Source: Phoronis australis
Taxonomy: Eukaryota; Phoronida; Phoronidae
Direction: 5' to 3'
Length of the DNA stretch: 64,000 nt
Assembly (NCBI GenBank): GCA_002633005.1
Contig: NMRA01000054.1
Location: 376,952-440,951, forward strand
Shown here: positions 39,905-54,900 of the stretch, one piece after another
Numbering within the stretch: position 1 is the stretch's first letter
Layout: every line of letters starts with the position of its first letter
Made by a program: the position numbers and the translations under genes
The notes under the pieces: model-generated
Databases searched by the model: none
What the model saw: the letters and a program-made list of their open reading frames with translations, nothing else
Told to the model about the DNA's origin: nothing

Positions 39905-42900
39905 TGTTGTTGCCTGTGAAATACCACTTCTCTATATCACTGTGTATCACCACATGTTGGGATATGTACTGTGTCTTGTACCGTGTTCTGAAAAATAGAA
40001 AAAAGGTAGATTGATGCTGATTTTAAACGATAGAAATTGATGAAAATGAAAATTTATACCTGACTTCTGCGAGAGCATGTCTTCTGCTGAACATATTTTT
40101 ACTGTAAAATCACATCAATTTCATACAAAAATAATTCCCAAATTACTCTTGTCTGGTGATAGCTGTGGTACAGAATGTGAATACGGGAAAAGTGTTAATT
40201 TGATTTTACATACCTTTTGTGGAAACAAAGAGAAAATAAAACTTGTTCAGCCATTACGCCCTTAATTGGTGAGATTTTCCTGTACAACTGGTGATGAAAA
40301 TGTTCTGTCCATTTTATACTGAGGACGCATGCCGACAATATGCTGGTCTATACCTAGTCTTAAATGAATAAAATTTCAATGAGTCTTAAAGAAATCTGAA
40401 TTGATTTTTTAAAATATCAACGAAAGACGCCAGAATTGAATTTAAACTTTGATTGACAGATGTGCTGGCACCAACCCCTGCTTATCTCTATCTTCATTTG
40501 ATTCCTGAGCTAAGTTAAAAAACATGTTTTTAGATCCCATTAAACTAATACATGTCTTACAGATTAACATGTTGTCTGAGTACTTCTGTAACCTTATCGC
40601 CTGGAATGAGTGACAGAAAGTTAATTTGCGCCATACCGTGATTCCGACAATGCTGGCCTGGAGGGGGGGGCAGTCTCTGTTATTTGGGACACCGAAATTC
40701 CAGTGGAAATTTATTTTCTTTCATTCTGAAAACTCAAACACATGGGCGATTTTGGGATTCATTATATTTCAAATATTGGGCATTGTTGTGTATCAACTGT
40801 GTCTGAAAATTGACTTGGCAATTCATAAATTCATCTAAAATAGTCACAGTCACAATGTTTTCATGCACTCCCTTAGTGAGTAAATCATTTGCCCAATTAA
40901 ATTGCCTATTTCTGAAATTTGGCAAAAAACTTTGACCTTGTTCAAAGTAACTGTTTTTCCCTGTACCTAACTGGAGAATTTTTACCCTACTTAGTGGTTT
41001 ACCTGGGACATCAATGCAGCAATACAAGAAGTGGCCAAGTGGAGGTCTCGGCACTCCTAGACTCACTGGCCAGGGTCCCCACCTAAGCTGTGGTGACCAG
41101 TTATTACGGTTGCATACAAGACTTTTTAGTTTGAATATGATGGCTTTCAATACTAACCACAGAATTTCAAGATAGCATCAAAAATGTCGATACTAAGGAA
41201 TGGGCTTTGAGTTGCTGTGTTTTGTGGAATTCAAACAACTGCAAGTATTGACAAGACATTAGTTCTGCAAACCTGGCAGCAAAGTGAGTTTTAACCGTAT
41301 TCCAATGCTCTGTAACCTCCCTAAGTGTGCAACATTTATTTGATCATTAATTATATGTTAGGTATAATATTGCAGTTGCTTGTGAAATTACCCAACACAC
41401 TTGTCGAGCTAATCAATCAGTTTGCCCATTAATTAGTCAGGCATTTTTTTATTTTTGATTCCTATTGGATATAATATGACTTCACATGACTTTATTTTGA
41501 CATTGTAGAAACGATGTGGGTGGTCAGTGACGTTAAGTCGAGTGGAGAACTCATGAAATATTAATTAGTCGCTTGAGGTTTTATATGACTGAGAAAGTTC
41601 AGAATGGCCCTCATTACATTAGACTGTTTAACATTCTCTTCAAATAGAATCTCTGTTTTAGAACTCCAGCATTTCACCACTAATACAAAATGTATTGAGT
41701 GAAAAGACTTTCTTCGTAAATGAGTGTGATTTGTGTTCAATGAATGATGACTTTTTTGCAATTTCCAATCAGCGGTATAGATTTCTGTCAATAATTCATT
41801 AGTATCGCAAACATACGGTGGCGTGCTCACCTTCTTAAAGAGATGGAAAATCTATGAATGCTGACTTAAAGCAAATATTCTGATAGATTATAGCTTTTCT
41901 GGCTCATCAATGGATGCAAATTTTCACCTTGCTGAGAGTGTATGACATTGGTTTGTAGTCTGCCTGTGGCTTTGCAAATGAAATGTTTCATTAGGAATTT
42001 CAAGTAGCTCAGTTGTCATTATTAGTTCTGGCAGGTTACCTGTTCTTTGTGTAAAAAAAATTAGAAACAGGTGTTCACACACTCAATAATCTCGACAACC
42101 AATTACCTGGCACATGGTGTTTTCAATTTTGAACTGACTTGGAATAATTATTGAGCTTAATGGTAGTTTTCCCATATTTGATCAAAAATAATTTCCAAAA
42201 TTGTAGTTTTTTCAAGTTTACAAAAGCTCCCTATGCTGTTAAAAACTGCTTAAATTCCATCACATGTTCGTTATTAACAGCTGCACAATGTTTGCTGCAA
42301 ATAGTGAAGTAAAAATTTCTCCCTCTTTTGTTTGAAAATTTTGGTAAAATGAAATTCGGTGTTCCACGATATTGTGTTAATTGAAGAAACTTTACTGCAC
42401 TTGAGGTCTGTTGACAGACATTTTTATTTGAGGAAATGAGTGTCAGAAAAATGACATGGAAATTTGATGTTATGAACTCTCATGGTAAAAAAAATGTTAA
42501 TTTCAGACATGACTATGGAGTTGTTTCCATCGTGTCTTGGATAATTTATCAAAACAAAAATTGTTATGAAATTACCGCACTTTTTTGTCAGCTTTGCATT
42601 TTCTTCAAGCAAGGTTGCTTGAAGGAAAGAAAAATAGCTTATCCAGCCATCAATGGGTGATGCTGAGCGGTATACACACAGAAATCTTTGTTTTTGTCTG
42701 ATATTCATTTAGGAAATTGTTTAAAAACTCATGTTAGCATTAGAAGATTGTGACTACTGCAATAACAGTACAAGCAGGACAGCGACAGCTTTATATTGTT
42801 TAATTGATATGAAGAAATGTTTGATTGATTTCCACAGAAATAGGAGTTCTATATATAGAACACCATTTCCGATTTAGTTTCTGCTTGCAGATCTAGAACT

Positions 42901-44754
42901 AGGTGATAAAATCACTCGTGGCTAAACATTAGCCATGGTTTCCTCGAAGTGGCCAAGTTGACTGCTTTGATTTCATTAAGTTCATCTGAAGGGTCATTAC
43001 AAGCATCAAACCATAGCCACCCCAGCACACACAAGTAGTTAATGTAACAATAATGTTCAGTAATACAGATGACTTAACACCAGCCAGTACAAACACATCT
43101 GATGATAACTTCTAGCACACCCATTACAGGATTGGAGTAGTCTTATCCATGAGATCGGTTTTTGGCTGAATTCATGATCGTATCTTCACTGCTCTTTGAT
43201 GTTTGTTATCTATATAAATTATGACTAAATAATAAAATCCCCTGTTTTAACATCAAAGTAAGATATGATATCTTACTAGATTGGATTTAGGGCACTAGAG
43301 AAAATTTTGCGACTGTAGTTTTTCTCACGGATTAGAAAAATGAGGAACGAGGTTCTTTGATTCCTAGAGACACCGTAATACTACGGTGCGTAGTAGGAGT
43401 TGTTGTAGTTAAACATTATTAAGGACTTGGGGGATCATACCTCTGAAGACTGAACTACAATAAAACCCTCCAATCAAATCTCAGCAGGCATTTTAATTCC
43501 TTGTGGATTTCCAATAGGGAACTTGTTTCAGACTCTACATCAGAGCCATTAATCGTTTGATTAGAAGATAATTCCAAATGCTTCACTGATGCATTACAAA
43601 AAGTCTGTCGCCAATGTCTCTCCAAACTCGGTGTAGTTGAAGAACTTAGCTTGATATAAGTATAGAACACTTTTGTAGGTGGAATACCATTAATATATTA
43701 TCTCAGCAGGTCTGTCTGTTCCAGACCTGCTGGAGGACATTTTAATTATTTCAAAAGATGGGCTTATTGATATTTTTTTTAAAGATACTGTAAATTTATT
43801 TCAGAAAATGTGTCTTTAATACTGAAACGCTAGTTATTTACTACAAGTGGTGAGTCCCCTTTACACAGATCAGCTGACATGGAATGAGATGCAAGTGTTA
43901 GTTAGCCTTAAGTGTTCTGAATGGCAGTAGAAACATGTTCTGGTGCATAGAAAACACAGGTTTTGGGCGCAGCCTTCCAATAATCAGAGAGAGGCTAGAC
44001 TGAAGTTGTAGTTCCCTGGAAATTCTAAAACATGTGCTTCCCGACCTGTCAGCAAATTGATGATAGGGAATTTATGGGGCGATAATTGTGGACTCTTTGA
44101 TGATATGAACATTTTGCTCAGTCTTTATAACACTTTCGCCTTCTTAAAGCTATTGCTTATTCATGGACACTATAGACACTCCATCACTCTGATGACATTA
44201 ATGGTGTACTAGCCACTAGATGTTGTGGAGGATTAGAGGTTTGGTTCTTCCCAGATAAGTGAACACAGGAAGTTTCCAGCAGTTATCATGTGGTCCAGTT
44301 CTGACCTTCAATTGGAAAATGGGATGTTTTAATGACCTTGCTGTTGTATGCAACATTATCAGTTCGGTTGCATTCTAGCTTTATGGTGTCTAACCTTCAT
44401 AAGCTTCACAACTGCATGCAGCCATAACTATAGCTTATATTAGGTAACAGTCTCCTGAAATGGCACAGCACCTCTCTCATTGTAAGGGCTTTTACCCACA
44501 ATGCAACACATGTGTACCATTTGCCCTTCTTCACATGAAAATGTACGTGACTATATGATATCTTAATTATTAAGTAATTCATTGTTGTAATTCAGACTAA
44601 CTTGCATTAGTGCATGTGGAGTTGAAATGCTATATCCAGAAGGAGTGTTCAGTTGAGGATGGGCTGGAATATTGGATTTGTTTTCAGAAAGAAGTGCCAC
44701 TCCAAACTGTAATTGTTAAACTTATGTAGGTAATGTATGCTAGATATATGTGCG
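39905..44754. other. Upstream region of the receptor gene and gene-free DNA
   Basis: Promoter and 5' UTR exons of the minus-strand receptor are expected somewhere here, but I could not place them. The longest open frame (40734-41150, minus, 138 codons) has no recognised similarity. A near-palindrome of about 21 bp lies around 43259. Confidence 0.5.
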
Positions 44755-44880
44755 AATTTGTCTAACTTCAGGACATCATAACTCACATAAATGGGTGATA
44801 AATTTGTCTAACTTCAGGACATCATAACTCACATAAATGGGTGATTTGATTCAAATGAAGCTTTCAGATACTGTGCTGTC
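44755..44880 (+). repeat. Interspersed repeat family, copy 3, with internal 46-bp tandem duplication
   Basis: A 45-bp block (starting aatttgtctaacttcaggac) is exactly repeated at 44755-44799 and 44801-44845. The second copy runs on into gatttgattcaaatg and ctttcagatactgtgctg, the end shared with copies near 22128 and 34670. Confidence 0.7.
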
Positions 44881-47800
44881 TGTATTGTTTTGCAAAATAC
44901 TGTTCTTAATTATTTTTAAATGATCCACTTTTGCAAGAGGTGCTATCAAAAATATCCTACACAACCAGTGAAGTATTTATCAGAGAAACTTGCATGTAGG
45001 CCATAAAGTGGACATGGACAGCCTTTTGACTTTGTTTTTTGGTCATATTCGCCCTTTTCTAATTGTCTATGGGTAGTAAGGGGAAAAACCCGAGCCAAAG
45101 AGAAAATAAGTTACACTCGGAAATCATCAATTGATGTTTGTTGTCATTCTGCTTGTTGTGCAAGAAAGGACATTCTTGACAGGGTTGATTTAGCTTTCTA
45201 GAGTCAACTTTCAAACTAGACTAAAGAGCTTAGAAAACATATGGCACTAGATTTCCATGAAGGTCAATATTTGTCTACACCTTGACTTTCTCTCATGCAG
45301 TGCTGTGTCTTCAAAGCATAATATTCAGGGATGTTTGCTGACTGTTGTATGGCTGCTGAAAAAAATCTGATGCTTTAAACCAACTTTGTTTACTGTGATG
45401 ACGGTGAATGAAGTGATATGGTTGTAAAAATTGTTATGTTCTTTATCCAGTCTTCTCTTGTGTTCTCTGAGTACTTCATTTACCTGTCAGGTTAGCTAAG
45501 CGTATTTTCTTTGGCAAGCGTTTACTTTGACATGAAAGTATGTACAGGCATGACTGGCTATACTTAAACATTAAGTTTAATATCATGTGCGCATTATATC
45601 ACACGATAGTGCTGCAACATTGATGATCCATTTTAAATATTTTATTCTCCACGTTATTACTTGATTAAAACTTGAAAGGTGACAGTAATGTACAGTAGAA
45701 TCTCACCAATGTAAGACGCAAGATGGCCGACACTAGTTAAATAGAGTTCTGAAACAAAATGATGTTTTGCCATATCCAAATTTTTACGATATCTACCAAA
45801 TCACAATATTTTGAAAACAATATGAAATTTTTGGTTATGTTAGAAGAAAAAATCCTTTTTTGCCAACTATATTTGTCCAAAACAATGGAACTACCCATAA
45901 ATTTCTCTAATTTTCAGTCCTTGAAACACAATAACCAAAAACAAACTCTTGTATTAACGTCTATTTGCAACTTTTCTCCTAGAACTCTTGGTTTTGGTAA
46001 TTTGAAAACTGAAAGTATATGCGCCAGTGTTTTCATGGTCATTATTGTGGGAAATGTTAATGTCTAGCTGGTTTCATAAAAATCTTGTATTAGAAATATT
46101 AATGTCTGGGTTCGTTAAACTCTTGTATTAGAAATTCCAGTATTGGTGCATGCATAATGCACAGCTATTCAGTAATGACATTTACTGGTTCACCCTTTGT
46201 GAATGAAAAATAGGATGTCTTAGCACAGTTGAATCGTGCTGTAAATAAACTTTTTTTATCTAGGGAAATCTGCCGCTTGTAATTATTAATGACGTCAAGT
46301 TTCCAACAAAATGCATCTTAATGAACTGATTTGGATCAGTTTTCGTTTGTTAAACTTCTGAAGCTATGTAAACATTAATGATGGCTCCATGCTTCTAGAT
46401 CCGTCTGCTGTTAACATGACATGAATATTTCATAACCAGTTAGTAGTCTGGGCATAAAGTTTAAGTTAGGTGTCTAAAATGGACAGTATTTTTGTAATAG
46501 AACAGAAGAACTGTCGCCTCCTTCTCTCAGGTGATCATTCACCTGTGTTATCTATCTTGATATTACTTCACATACCTTGCCTGAAATCCCAGTTTCACGG
46601 TACAGCAACAAACAGGAAATTGTCGCCTGCTGCAGCTTTTATTGCTAAGAAAGAATAACAGTTCATCTTTACATACTGTCACACATATCAGCCAAACACA
46701 TGACACAGTACTAACAATGTGCAAGTTGAATGAGTGTCAAGTCAAAGCACAGTATCCCCTTTGTTCATCCTTTTGGAGATTTGAAGATATGGGGCACTCT
46801 CACTGTTCCACCTGACTTAAACTGGAGGTTCTTGACATTTATATAATGTTGGTTTTTGTTGTAAAATTTATACATAAGGATGGGATTGCATAATTTGGAA
46901 ATGAGTGTAATGATCCAGAATCACTGGAGAAAAGCCATTGATGACATCGCAGCCAGACGACTGCACTGACATTGTGAACAAGTTATGTTCAGTACTGATA
47001 CATGCCATTGATAAAGATATTAACAAGACCATCCTCAGAAATGATGATCTAACAAGAGAAATCTTGACTTTTTCTATAAAAAGGTAAATGGTACTGCTGT
47101 ATATTTAAGTAACGTTTTGCTAAACAGCCTTGGGATATACTGCTGTTGTTTTGCTAGCCCACTAATGCTTTAGAGTTTTATAAGAAATTTTAATCTTTAA
47201 CCTATACTACCTGGGAGTGCTATAACATTGTTGACTACTGGTTTGTATGCCTAGTCACTGGAGGTCAATGTTGAACTAGGGGCTGATGAGTTATGTCAAA
47301 ATTTGTTCGTTTCCATCAAAGTTGAGGAGGAATCTCAGCATGATAACAGATGTAAATAACACTAAATTGTTTGAACATTATCCAGATACTTTTTCTTAGA
47401 AGTTGCACCATTTGTATTCAACAAGAACAATTTCGTAATCTTTTATTGAAAATTACTGTTATAATACGGCATTAATGAGGGCTATTGTAAAAATTGCAAA
47501 ACCTGCTCTGCATGCTTCAGCACTTACGTGAATATGACTTGTGTTGGTTAATGACAAAATGTCAATTTGGGATGGAGAAACTCAGTAAAACTAGAATGTA
47601 ATGCAGCAAACACACACACAGACTGGTGATGTTGAGATGGCTAACAATGAAAATTCGTGAACAAGTCATGACCTTGCACTGATTCAAATTATTTGGCATC
47701 TTGGGGTTGTTTGGCAAAGAGTCTGTTGTTTTTGTGTCTTTTGACAACTCAAAGTCAAATGTCAGAAATCCGTAGCTTCTCAGAAGCAGACTAAAAGCCT

Positions 47801-50800
47801 AGGTTAAAAGACAAAAAATCAACTTTTGATTATAAGCTCTTTGATAAACCACAGAGAGTTACTTAGCTGAAAACACTTTGGCCGACTAAGTTCGTGTCTT
47901 ATTATTACAGCTAAATAGTTAAATGTAAAACATGAATTTAAAAGTCATTCTTAAATGTCATTTGTACAAATGAAGGGCAGCTGTTTTACGTGATTAGGAT
48001 TGTTTTTCCTGCAAAAAAGTTACGCTACTTTCACATTTTCACAAATAAGCGATGTTGAAGGTGCAATGTACACACATAGGTTCTGTTTCCATGAGATAAA
48101 GTAGTTCCTGAAATAATCTCAGTAATTTTTTCAGGCAATTTTTTGTAGGAATTTTTTTGTATCGAGATACAAATTTGCTTGAAATCCAAGTTGCTCCAGT
48201 TTCGCAGGGTTAACCCCAGGGAAAAGTCTATTCACCAGGTAACCTTTGTTTACTGAAATTTCCAAGTCAGTATTGCTCTGACTAAGGACATTATTGCAGT
48301 CTGTATTTGGACATTTATTTCATGCTATTTAACTCAACTGATTTTATCAGTCTCACAGATGTGTTTCAAGGCCTGCCATGGGGACTACAGAATTTGCTGG
48401 GATTTTCTGTTGCATGGGGCCACAACGGATTGGTGGAAATAATTCCTGTTAAAAGGTTACTACGAAATTTCTTGAATCTAAAATACCCGGGAATACCACT
48501 GTAGACTGATCAGTTTGCATCTGTCTGTAACTCAGCCTACATACACTGCATTATAAAAATTGCGTGACTGTCTCAGATTGGAGGAAGTGCCGGCTTTGAT
48601 CACCTAGGACAATTTGAGGCTTCATAAACATGATGATAAACATGCGTGTGTATTGCAGTTTGCTGTAGCAGGTACCCTCCATTGTGTGCTCAACTGATCA
48701 GTTTGTCTCGTGATATGATATTCTATTTGGTCAGCGTCACATTATGTTCCGTTCATATTTTGTTCCTCTCAACTACCAACACTATGACTGGACAAAGAGC
48801 TTAGTGAACCAGTGCTGGTTCCTGAATGAAAAGTTTGCACATATTCTCATGACACTAAAACTTCAAATGCAAAGAGCCATTATTGTGCACAAGTGGGCAT
48901 ATCTAATTTAAATTGTTCTTTGAATTCAGGGTGTTTCTTCTACAGCAAAACTTCTTATTATTGGCACTGATGGTCACTTTTCAAACGCTTTGTTGGATGA
49001 TTGCCATCTCGTGAACACTCTATGTTCATCACTGAAAGTTAATAACTTGATGGCTTGTAAACAATATGACAGAAAACTATACATGTCCCCATAATTGAAG
49101 TCGGTGAATGTCAAAATGCATTAAATTAATATAATTATTAGACTTTTAGCAAATCTATTATGGGCAAGATTCTCGAGGCATGCACGTGCTGTCCAATCAC
49201 ACTGAAGTAAATTTCACCACCTAAAATACCAGGCCTAGACCCAAGAAAAATGAAAGAACACAAGATTGAGTGAGATTTCATGAGACAGTGCTGTGCATTA
49301 TTACTAGTAAGGCATGTGATCACGTGAGTTTAACTTGCATGTATGGAATGCACGTCTCCCAATTTTTCAGTGATATCGACGAAGAAGCTGACATACCATC
49401 CTAAAATTCTTGTGAAAAACAACATCAGATCCGTAGATGAAATCTCTGAATTCATCTGACACTCATTCGTGTAGTTGTAGATGTTTAATATGGCTCTCAA
49501 GATTAATTACTGATACCATTAAGCTTAAATAATAATAATTTCTGTCAATGGGCATGTATATAAGCCCATGTATCTGTATGTGAACCTGAAATTAGTTGTT
49601 GTAATCCTGAATTTAAGTTGCAACACTTAAGTAAAGTGAGGATCATATTTTTAATAAATTATGTCATTGAAACTTAACCATTAGAAAGTGTTGATAAGTA
49701 TTCAATTTAACATTTGACTATTAAAATTAAAAATATTAACCATCATTCCGTTAATGCATGAAAAAGCCGCAGCAACCCGGTTAAGTAGGTACACAACATA
49801 GGATTTCACTCGTCAGCCATATTGCGTGCTAAATAAGTAAAGAATTACCATTAAGTTCAAGTCTGAGTGTCATAGTCATAGTTACTCTACCTTAGTCATT
49901 TCTAATTTGTTTATCTCCACATAGTTGTCTCCTGTACACCTTTGCTTCAAGGATGACCAGCATAAGTCGCAACAACTTCTAGATTGGAGGCTTGTTGGCA
50001 GTATGTTTTACCTTCCAACATATTCTTTGTGTTCTTTAGAATACTAATTTGCAGCTACTCTCTGTGTGGGTAGGGTCTAGCTACAATAACGTCATCAATT
50101 GATTAATGTAATTACTGATAAGGATCAATGCTGGCTCGTTAACCAAACTGTTGCACTTATGCCAGTGTCCCTATTGACTATCAACTCGATGCATTGACCT
50201 ATCAATGTCAGCATTTGTTCTTCCGTCTCTCATTAGGGTGATTTCCCCCTTGATCCCAACTTGTTCCATTCTATAGCCCAACAACAAGTTGGGAAGATGA
50301 CCCCTATAGCCAATATCTTCCGCAACTGATTAAATCCATTCTGGCATTTATGGTTGGAGGGCCAGCTCTCTTTAGTTGGATAATTGCTCTAATCTCCAAT
50401 AAGATCATTTCTAGCCTGACTAGGCTGTGCTGTTAAAAACAAAAGTTAAGTTATAACATATTTGAACATAAACCAATAGTATTGCTGAATTCAACATCAA
50501 ACCTTATCATGTTTAATTTTTGAATCACCAAAATCGCCTAACTACAACCGAAGTTACGACAATCTATGCTTTCTGAATGTACCAACTCTCTCTGGGTTTG
50601 ACTGAGTTTACAAATGGTCTGTAATAAGCCTGGCAGATAATTGGCCTGCTTGTTGTCATACCAGACAAAAGACTGTGCTTGGCAGTTAACAAAGGAGCTA
50701 GATGTTATCTCACCCTCACAACTCTCTATGGCTGGTAAAGTCACTGAATGGAAGAACACCGTCATGTTACATGAAATGCAGACGTCCGCAGTCCCCGCAT

Positions 50801-51721
50801 CAAATAGAATTAGATCTAGATAGCTTTTATTGGTAAATGATATTTCATCATTCTATGCCGATGTTGTTCTAATATTGAAGTTTCTTGTGACATTTCATCA
50901 TGTTTGTACTTTTGATCACTATTATTGGAATGTCTCAAAACAAACAACGGGGACTCTGGCCATCGTATCAAATGCATGGTGTTCTTTTCTCAATAAGGCA
51001 GTGGAAAACCCATGACATTAGCTCTCATAGGACATGTGTTCGTAGTGATCGTTGGTGTTTCATTTAAGGTCAATGTCCGCAAGTGACCTAAGGTCATCAG
51101 GGAATCCTTACTGATTTTTAGGTGATTAGAGCTTTTAATAGGAATCCTGTTGTAGCCCTTTCCCCGATTCTTTTATCTGACTCTGGAAACAATAGAAGTT
51201 GTTTGTTTACCCCTGCAAAATGCCTATCCCAGCATGTCTGTCAGTGTTACCTTCTACATGGGGCTGAGTTGAGTCACATAGAGAAATGAAGGTATCATTA
51301 CAATTAAATAACACTGTCACATTTTACATTAAACTAATTGAAACCTCAGATGTTTCAAGTATTTTAATCCTCTTGTAGGCTTGCAGTCATAGGATTATTT
51401 TGTAGAATTAAATGATGCTAAATATCTTTTATGTTGGTGAAGTGTTTTTAAGTAATCATTATTTGTAAAAAATTACAAATTCAAACTTCTAGAAACTCAT
51501 TGAAATATTTCTCTTGGTGTTCTGGAGCTGATTGGCTCCTTCTACTGAAGATTAGTGACTGAGCGATGCATGTGAGAATCTGATCTTTTTTTAACCAAAG
51601 AACCGTACCTTGATGTGGTAAGCATACAGCCATTTCGTCCACATCTCACGGACTTGATTCACCACCAGGTATGCCCTCTGTGGTTTTAGAATAAAATGAT
51701 AAAAACAGAACCGGGGATTCC
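44881..51721. other. Gene-free AT-rich stretch
   Basis: About 6.8 kb without a recognised exon, RNA gene or transposon. Short open frames (for example 45759-46067) show no similarity. Confidence 0.55.
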
Positions 51722-51991
51722 CTAATGTCGTGGGGAACCCCGTAACAGATCTAAATACAATGCAGGTAGATCAAGTCCAGGATCTCTGTTAAGACTAGGT
51801 CTGTGGACTTGAATCTCAATTGCTTCTTGTACCTGCGCTTCCACTTCTCTGGGTGTCAGACTTAATATACTGAAGTGCTCATCAGAGATCTGGTGATGGA
51901 GATCACCAGAGGTCTCCATCATTGGATCTCTGATTAGCACTTCAGTAGGTGTCGGAAAGCCAAGCGAAGTTTTAGCAAAGCTTCCATGCAT
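51722..51991 (-). pseudogene. Retroelement C-terminal tail fragment, GIY-YIG/Penelope-like
   Basis: The 89-residue frame ends DEHFSILSLTPREVEAQVQE, AIEIQVHRPSLNRDPGLDLP and then ALYLDLL before a stop. The pattern 'HFSIL...REAIEI...P-LNRD-G-ELP-IY-LL' is one I associate with the C-terminal tail of reverse-transcriptase/GIY-YIG proteins in marine invertebrates. No catalytic domain is left in the window, so it is a remnant. Assignment is from memory of the motif and not certain. Confidence 0.45.
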
Positions 51992-54900
51992 TGAAGTTTC
52001 CCTAAATGGGAAAGCAGCATGTTAATTAAACAAACCTTAAAAAGGGTTTGTGGTCCAGGCTAAGAAGATAATTGTTTGTTACTCAGTGTGGATCCATGAA
52101 TAGATGAGCCCAGAATGATGGAGTGAGGTTGCATAAGAATACATGGTCAGAGGGCAACACAACTTTTCGCAGGAATCAGTCACCTGTGCCATGAGGCAAC
52201 TCCTACGCTAACATTTGGATTTTGTTACCCCCAACTCCTAAATGAGCCTAAGTGAGCCTAAGTGAGCCTAAGCCAGACTAGTGTGACTAACCCGTCCTAA
52301 TCGATACACAAATTAATGCTTAGGGCTTAGTCGCGATGTTGAAAAATACCTATTCGCTAATTGTTCTTACAGTGCATCGATTTTAAAAATTCAAAGATGG
52401 CTACTATATACTTTTCAATTTTAAAAACAGTTATATTGATTGTTTGCCTAACTTAATGTTCATTTTTTTACTTTAAAACGCATATGCTTAACAGGCGTGT
52501 TGGTTTACAACCGCACTTATCTTATCCAGTACGTTCAGCCAACCCCATGAATAGCGACTAGCTCACTTCAATCTGTGACAACGCCATCAAGCTTTTGATG
52601 TGCCAAGGAACTCGCGCAGAATACTCTAGGGTAAGCAGCACGCTTTCTCGTCCCCTCGCATGCAAATCCTGTTAGCGTAAGATTTGCCTAATGGTCAGTA
52701 GAAGGAGCTGGGCAGCTTCTCAACTTAGGCAGATTATATTTCAGGAAGTTTCTTGACATTTGGATTTATTCTTTACTCATTAGCATGTGTATGTAATATT
52801 TTTGTTAATTTGAATGTGCTCACTTACATGGGAATATCTTGTACAGTTAGATATTTAAAGCTGCCAAAAAACATTCAGTACCTCTGCATTTGCACTACCA
52901 GCATGTCTCCACATGAAGGCACATCAAAATTTAGGTATTATTTATTCCTACTGTTTTAGTAACCAAAATTCTCATTTGTTATCTAGTTATGCACAAGACT
53001 CAGTTTTCTATTTTTCATACCACATACAGTTGAGCGCTATCGTAGGACGTTATATACATGGAAATTGGGTTACAGAATTTTGTTTGTTACGTAGCTTTCC
53101 AAACAGTATTGCATTTATTTTCCTCAAAAATTTCATGTTGCTTTTTCTTTTTCTAAATTATTTTATTTTATGTCTCAATTGTCCCATTTCGACACCCAAT
53201 TATTCCAGCTCTCCAAGTGTTTCCAGGATTCTGATAACATTTTTCAGAACCATGGCAGAAATTTAAGAATCAAACTAAAGCTTTGACTTCACAAAAAATT
53301 TGTTGCACTTTTTGAAAAGATGTTAGGTCTACTTTTGTTGATTTTACAAGCTTCTTGTTCAGTTTTAAAACAAAACTGGAGCCAGTTAGTATCTCTTTGA
53401 ATTCTTTATCAACATTTTGCCATTTCAATTGCATTGGAAATTAATTAATGTCTGGACTTTTACACTATGAAATAATGGCTTAGGAGGTCTGGTATTTAAA
53501 TCTTTCTGTTGAATGAGATTGACAGTGAAACAGTTTTTCTGGAATGCCCTATCTGACAGAACAGAATGTTATAATTAAAATGTGAATGCCCAACATTGCT
53601 GGCAGTTCTGCAAATCTCGTTCATAGTAAGCCAAACTGTTGAACCATGTTCAATTCACACTACAATTTCATTGGACCACTGAACCATTTTCAATTCATAG
53701 GACAATTTTATTGGACCACTGAACATTAACTGTACTAACTAAGGGACAGTATGTAGTTCTTTGTAAAGGTGAGGAAAATGAAAAGTGTGTTATGGAAGAA
53801 AACACCCATCACCTACTGTGGTGTATAATAATCAGTAATCTACTTTCATAAGTCTCTAGAGTCCCCATGTATTATATTATGTCTTCTTTGAACTTGGGTC
53901 AAAAGCTTTTAATCGTGAACAAATGGTTCTCAACTTTGTTGATTTGGATGTCAGTGATTTAGATCTTTATCTTTTGTTTCCAAATTGTTTTCCAGCTAGG
54001 GTGTAGAACTACAGAAATCAGTTCTAAGTAAAAGGATATCTGACTTTTCCAATATTCTTACTTTTGCCATAGCTCCAAATACATTTGAATAATTGTAAAC
54101 AGCTCTCTTTTGCAATTCTTATACCTGTCTCTGATATATGGGCAGGGAAAGACAATTGTGTCTTATAACTCTTCATTGTTAATGCGAAATGCTTTATTTG
54201 AGCAAAGAATTATTTTTTATTGAATTCACCTAGAACTGCTCATGAACTCATAAAGACAGTAAATCAAAAGTGTTTTCTTTAGACTCATCAGTCACTTATC
54301 TTGTCCGATCTCAGCCGGTTTTACTTAAGAGGTGCACAGCCACTATGATATGAGAAAACCTCACAGAATCAATTTTCTCATTTTGTTATTGGAATGAAAA
54401 TACCATGTAATTTGTTTCCGCATTATCCCCACTTTCTGCATGGATTAGTTGCAGGGGACATCATGCTTGCTTGCTTGGTTACTGCCAGTAAGGTTTGAAT
54501 CAAAACATGTTGACGTATACTGTTCTTATTTTTATTAAAAAATAACAAAACGTGAAAACAACCCAACACTTGATTGCACTTGTACATTAAATAGTGCTTC
54601 AGTTTGAAATAAAACAATGTGAGCTTACCTCAGGTAGGCCTTGTCTCAAATCATCGTCAATGAAAATGAGGCAGATCATTCTTACATGACTTTGCTTCAC
54701 GGTGTTTATCCAGTCGCATTACATCCCAGATATACGACTGTGACACCACCTTCATTAGTAAAAATGAATCCAGGAAATAATCGTCAGATCTGAGTCCATG
54801 GAGGCTCTCTGTTCATTCCATTTAGGAGGACTGTCACTAATCAGGTTATCTTGGTAAAAATAACCTGCTAAGTACTGCCCATGTGTTGGTGTATATATTC

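Noticed and set aside
40734-41150. 138-codon minus-strand frame upstream of the receptor
   Set aside because: No recognised domain, no signal peptide or helices, and composition like the surrounding noncoding DNA.
43255-43285. Near-palindrome agtaagatatgatatcttact
   Set aside because: Short and AT-rich, within chance expectation for a 64-kb window.
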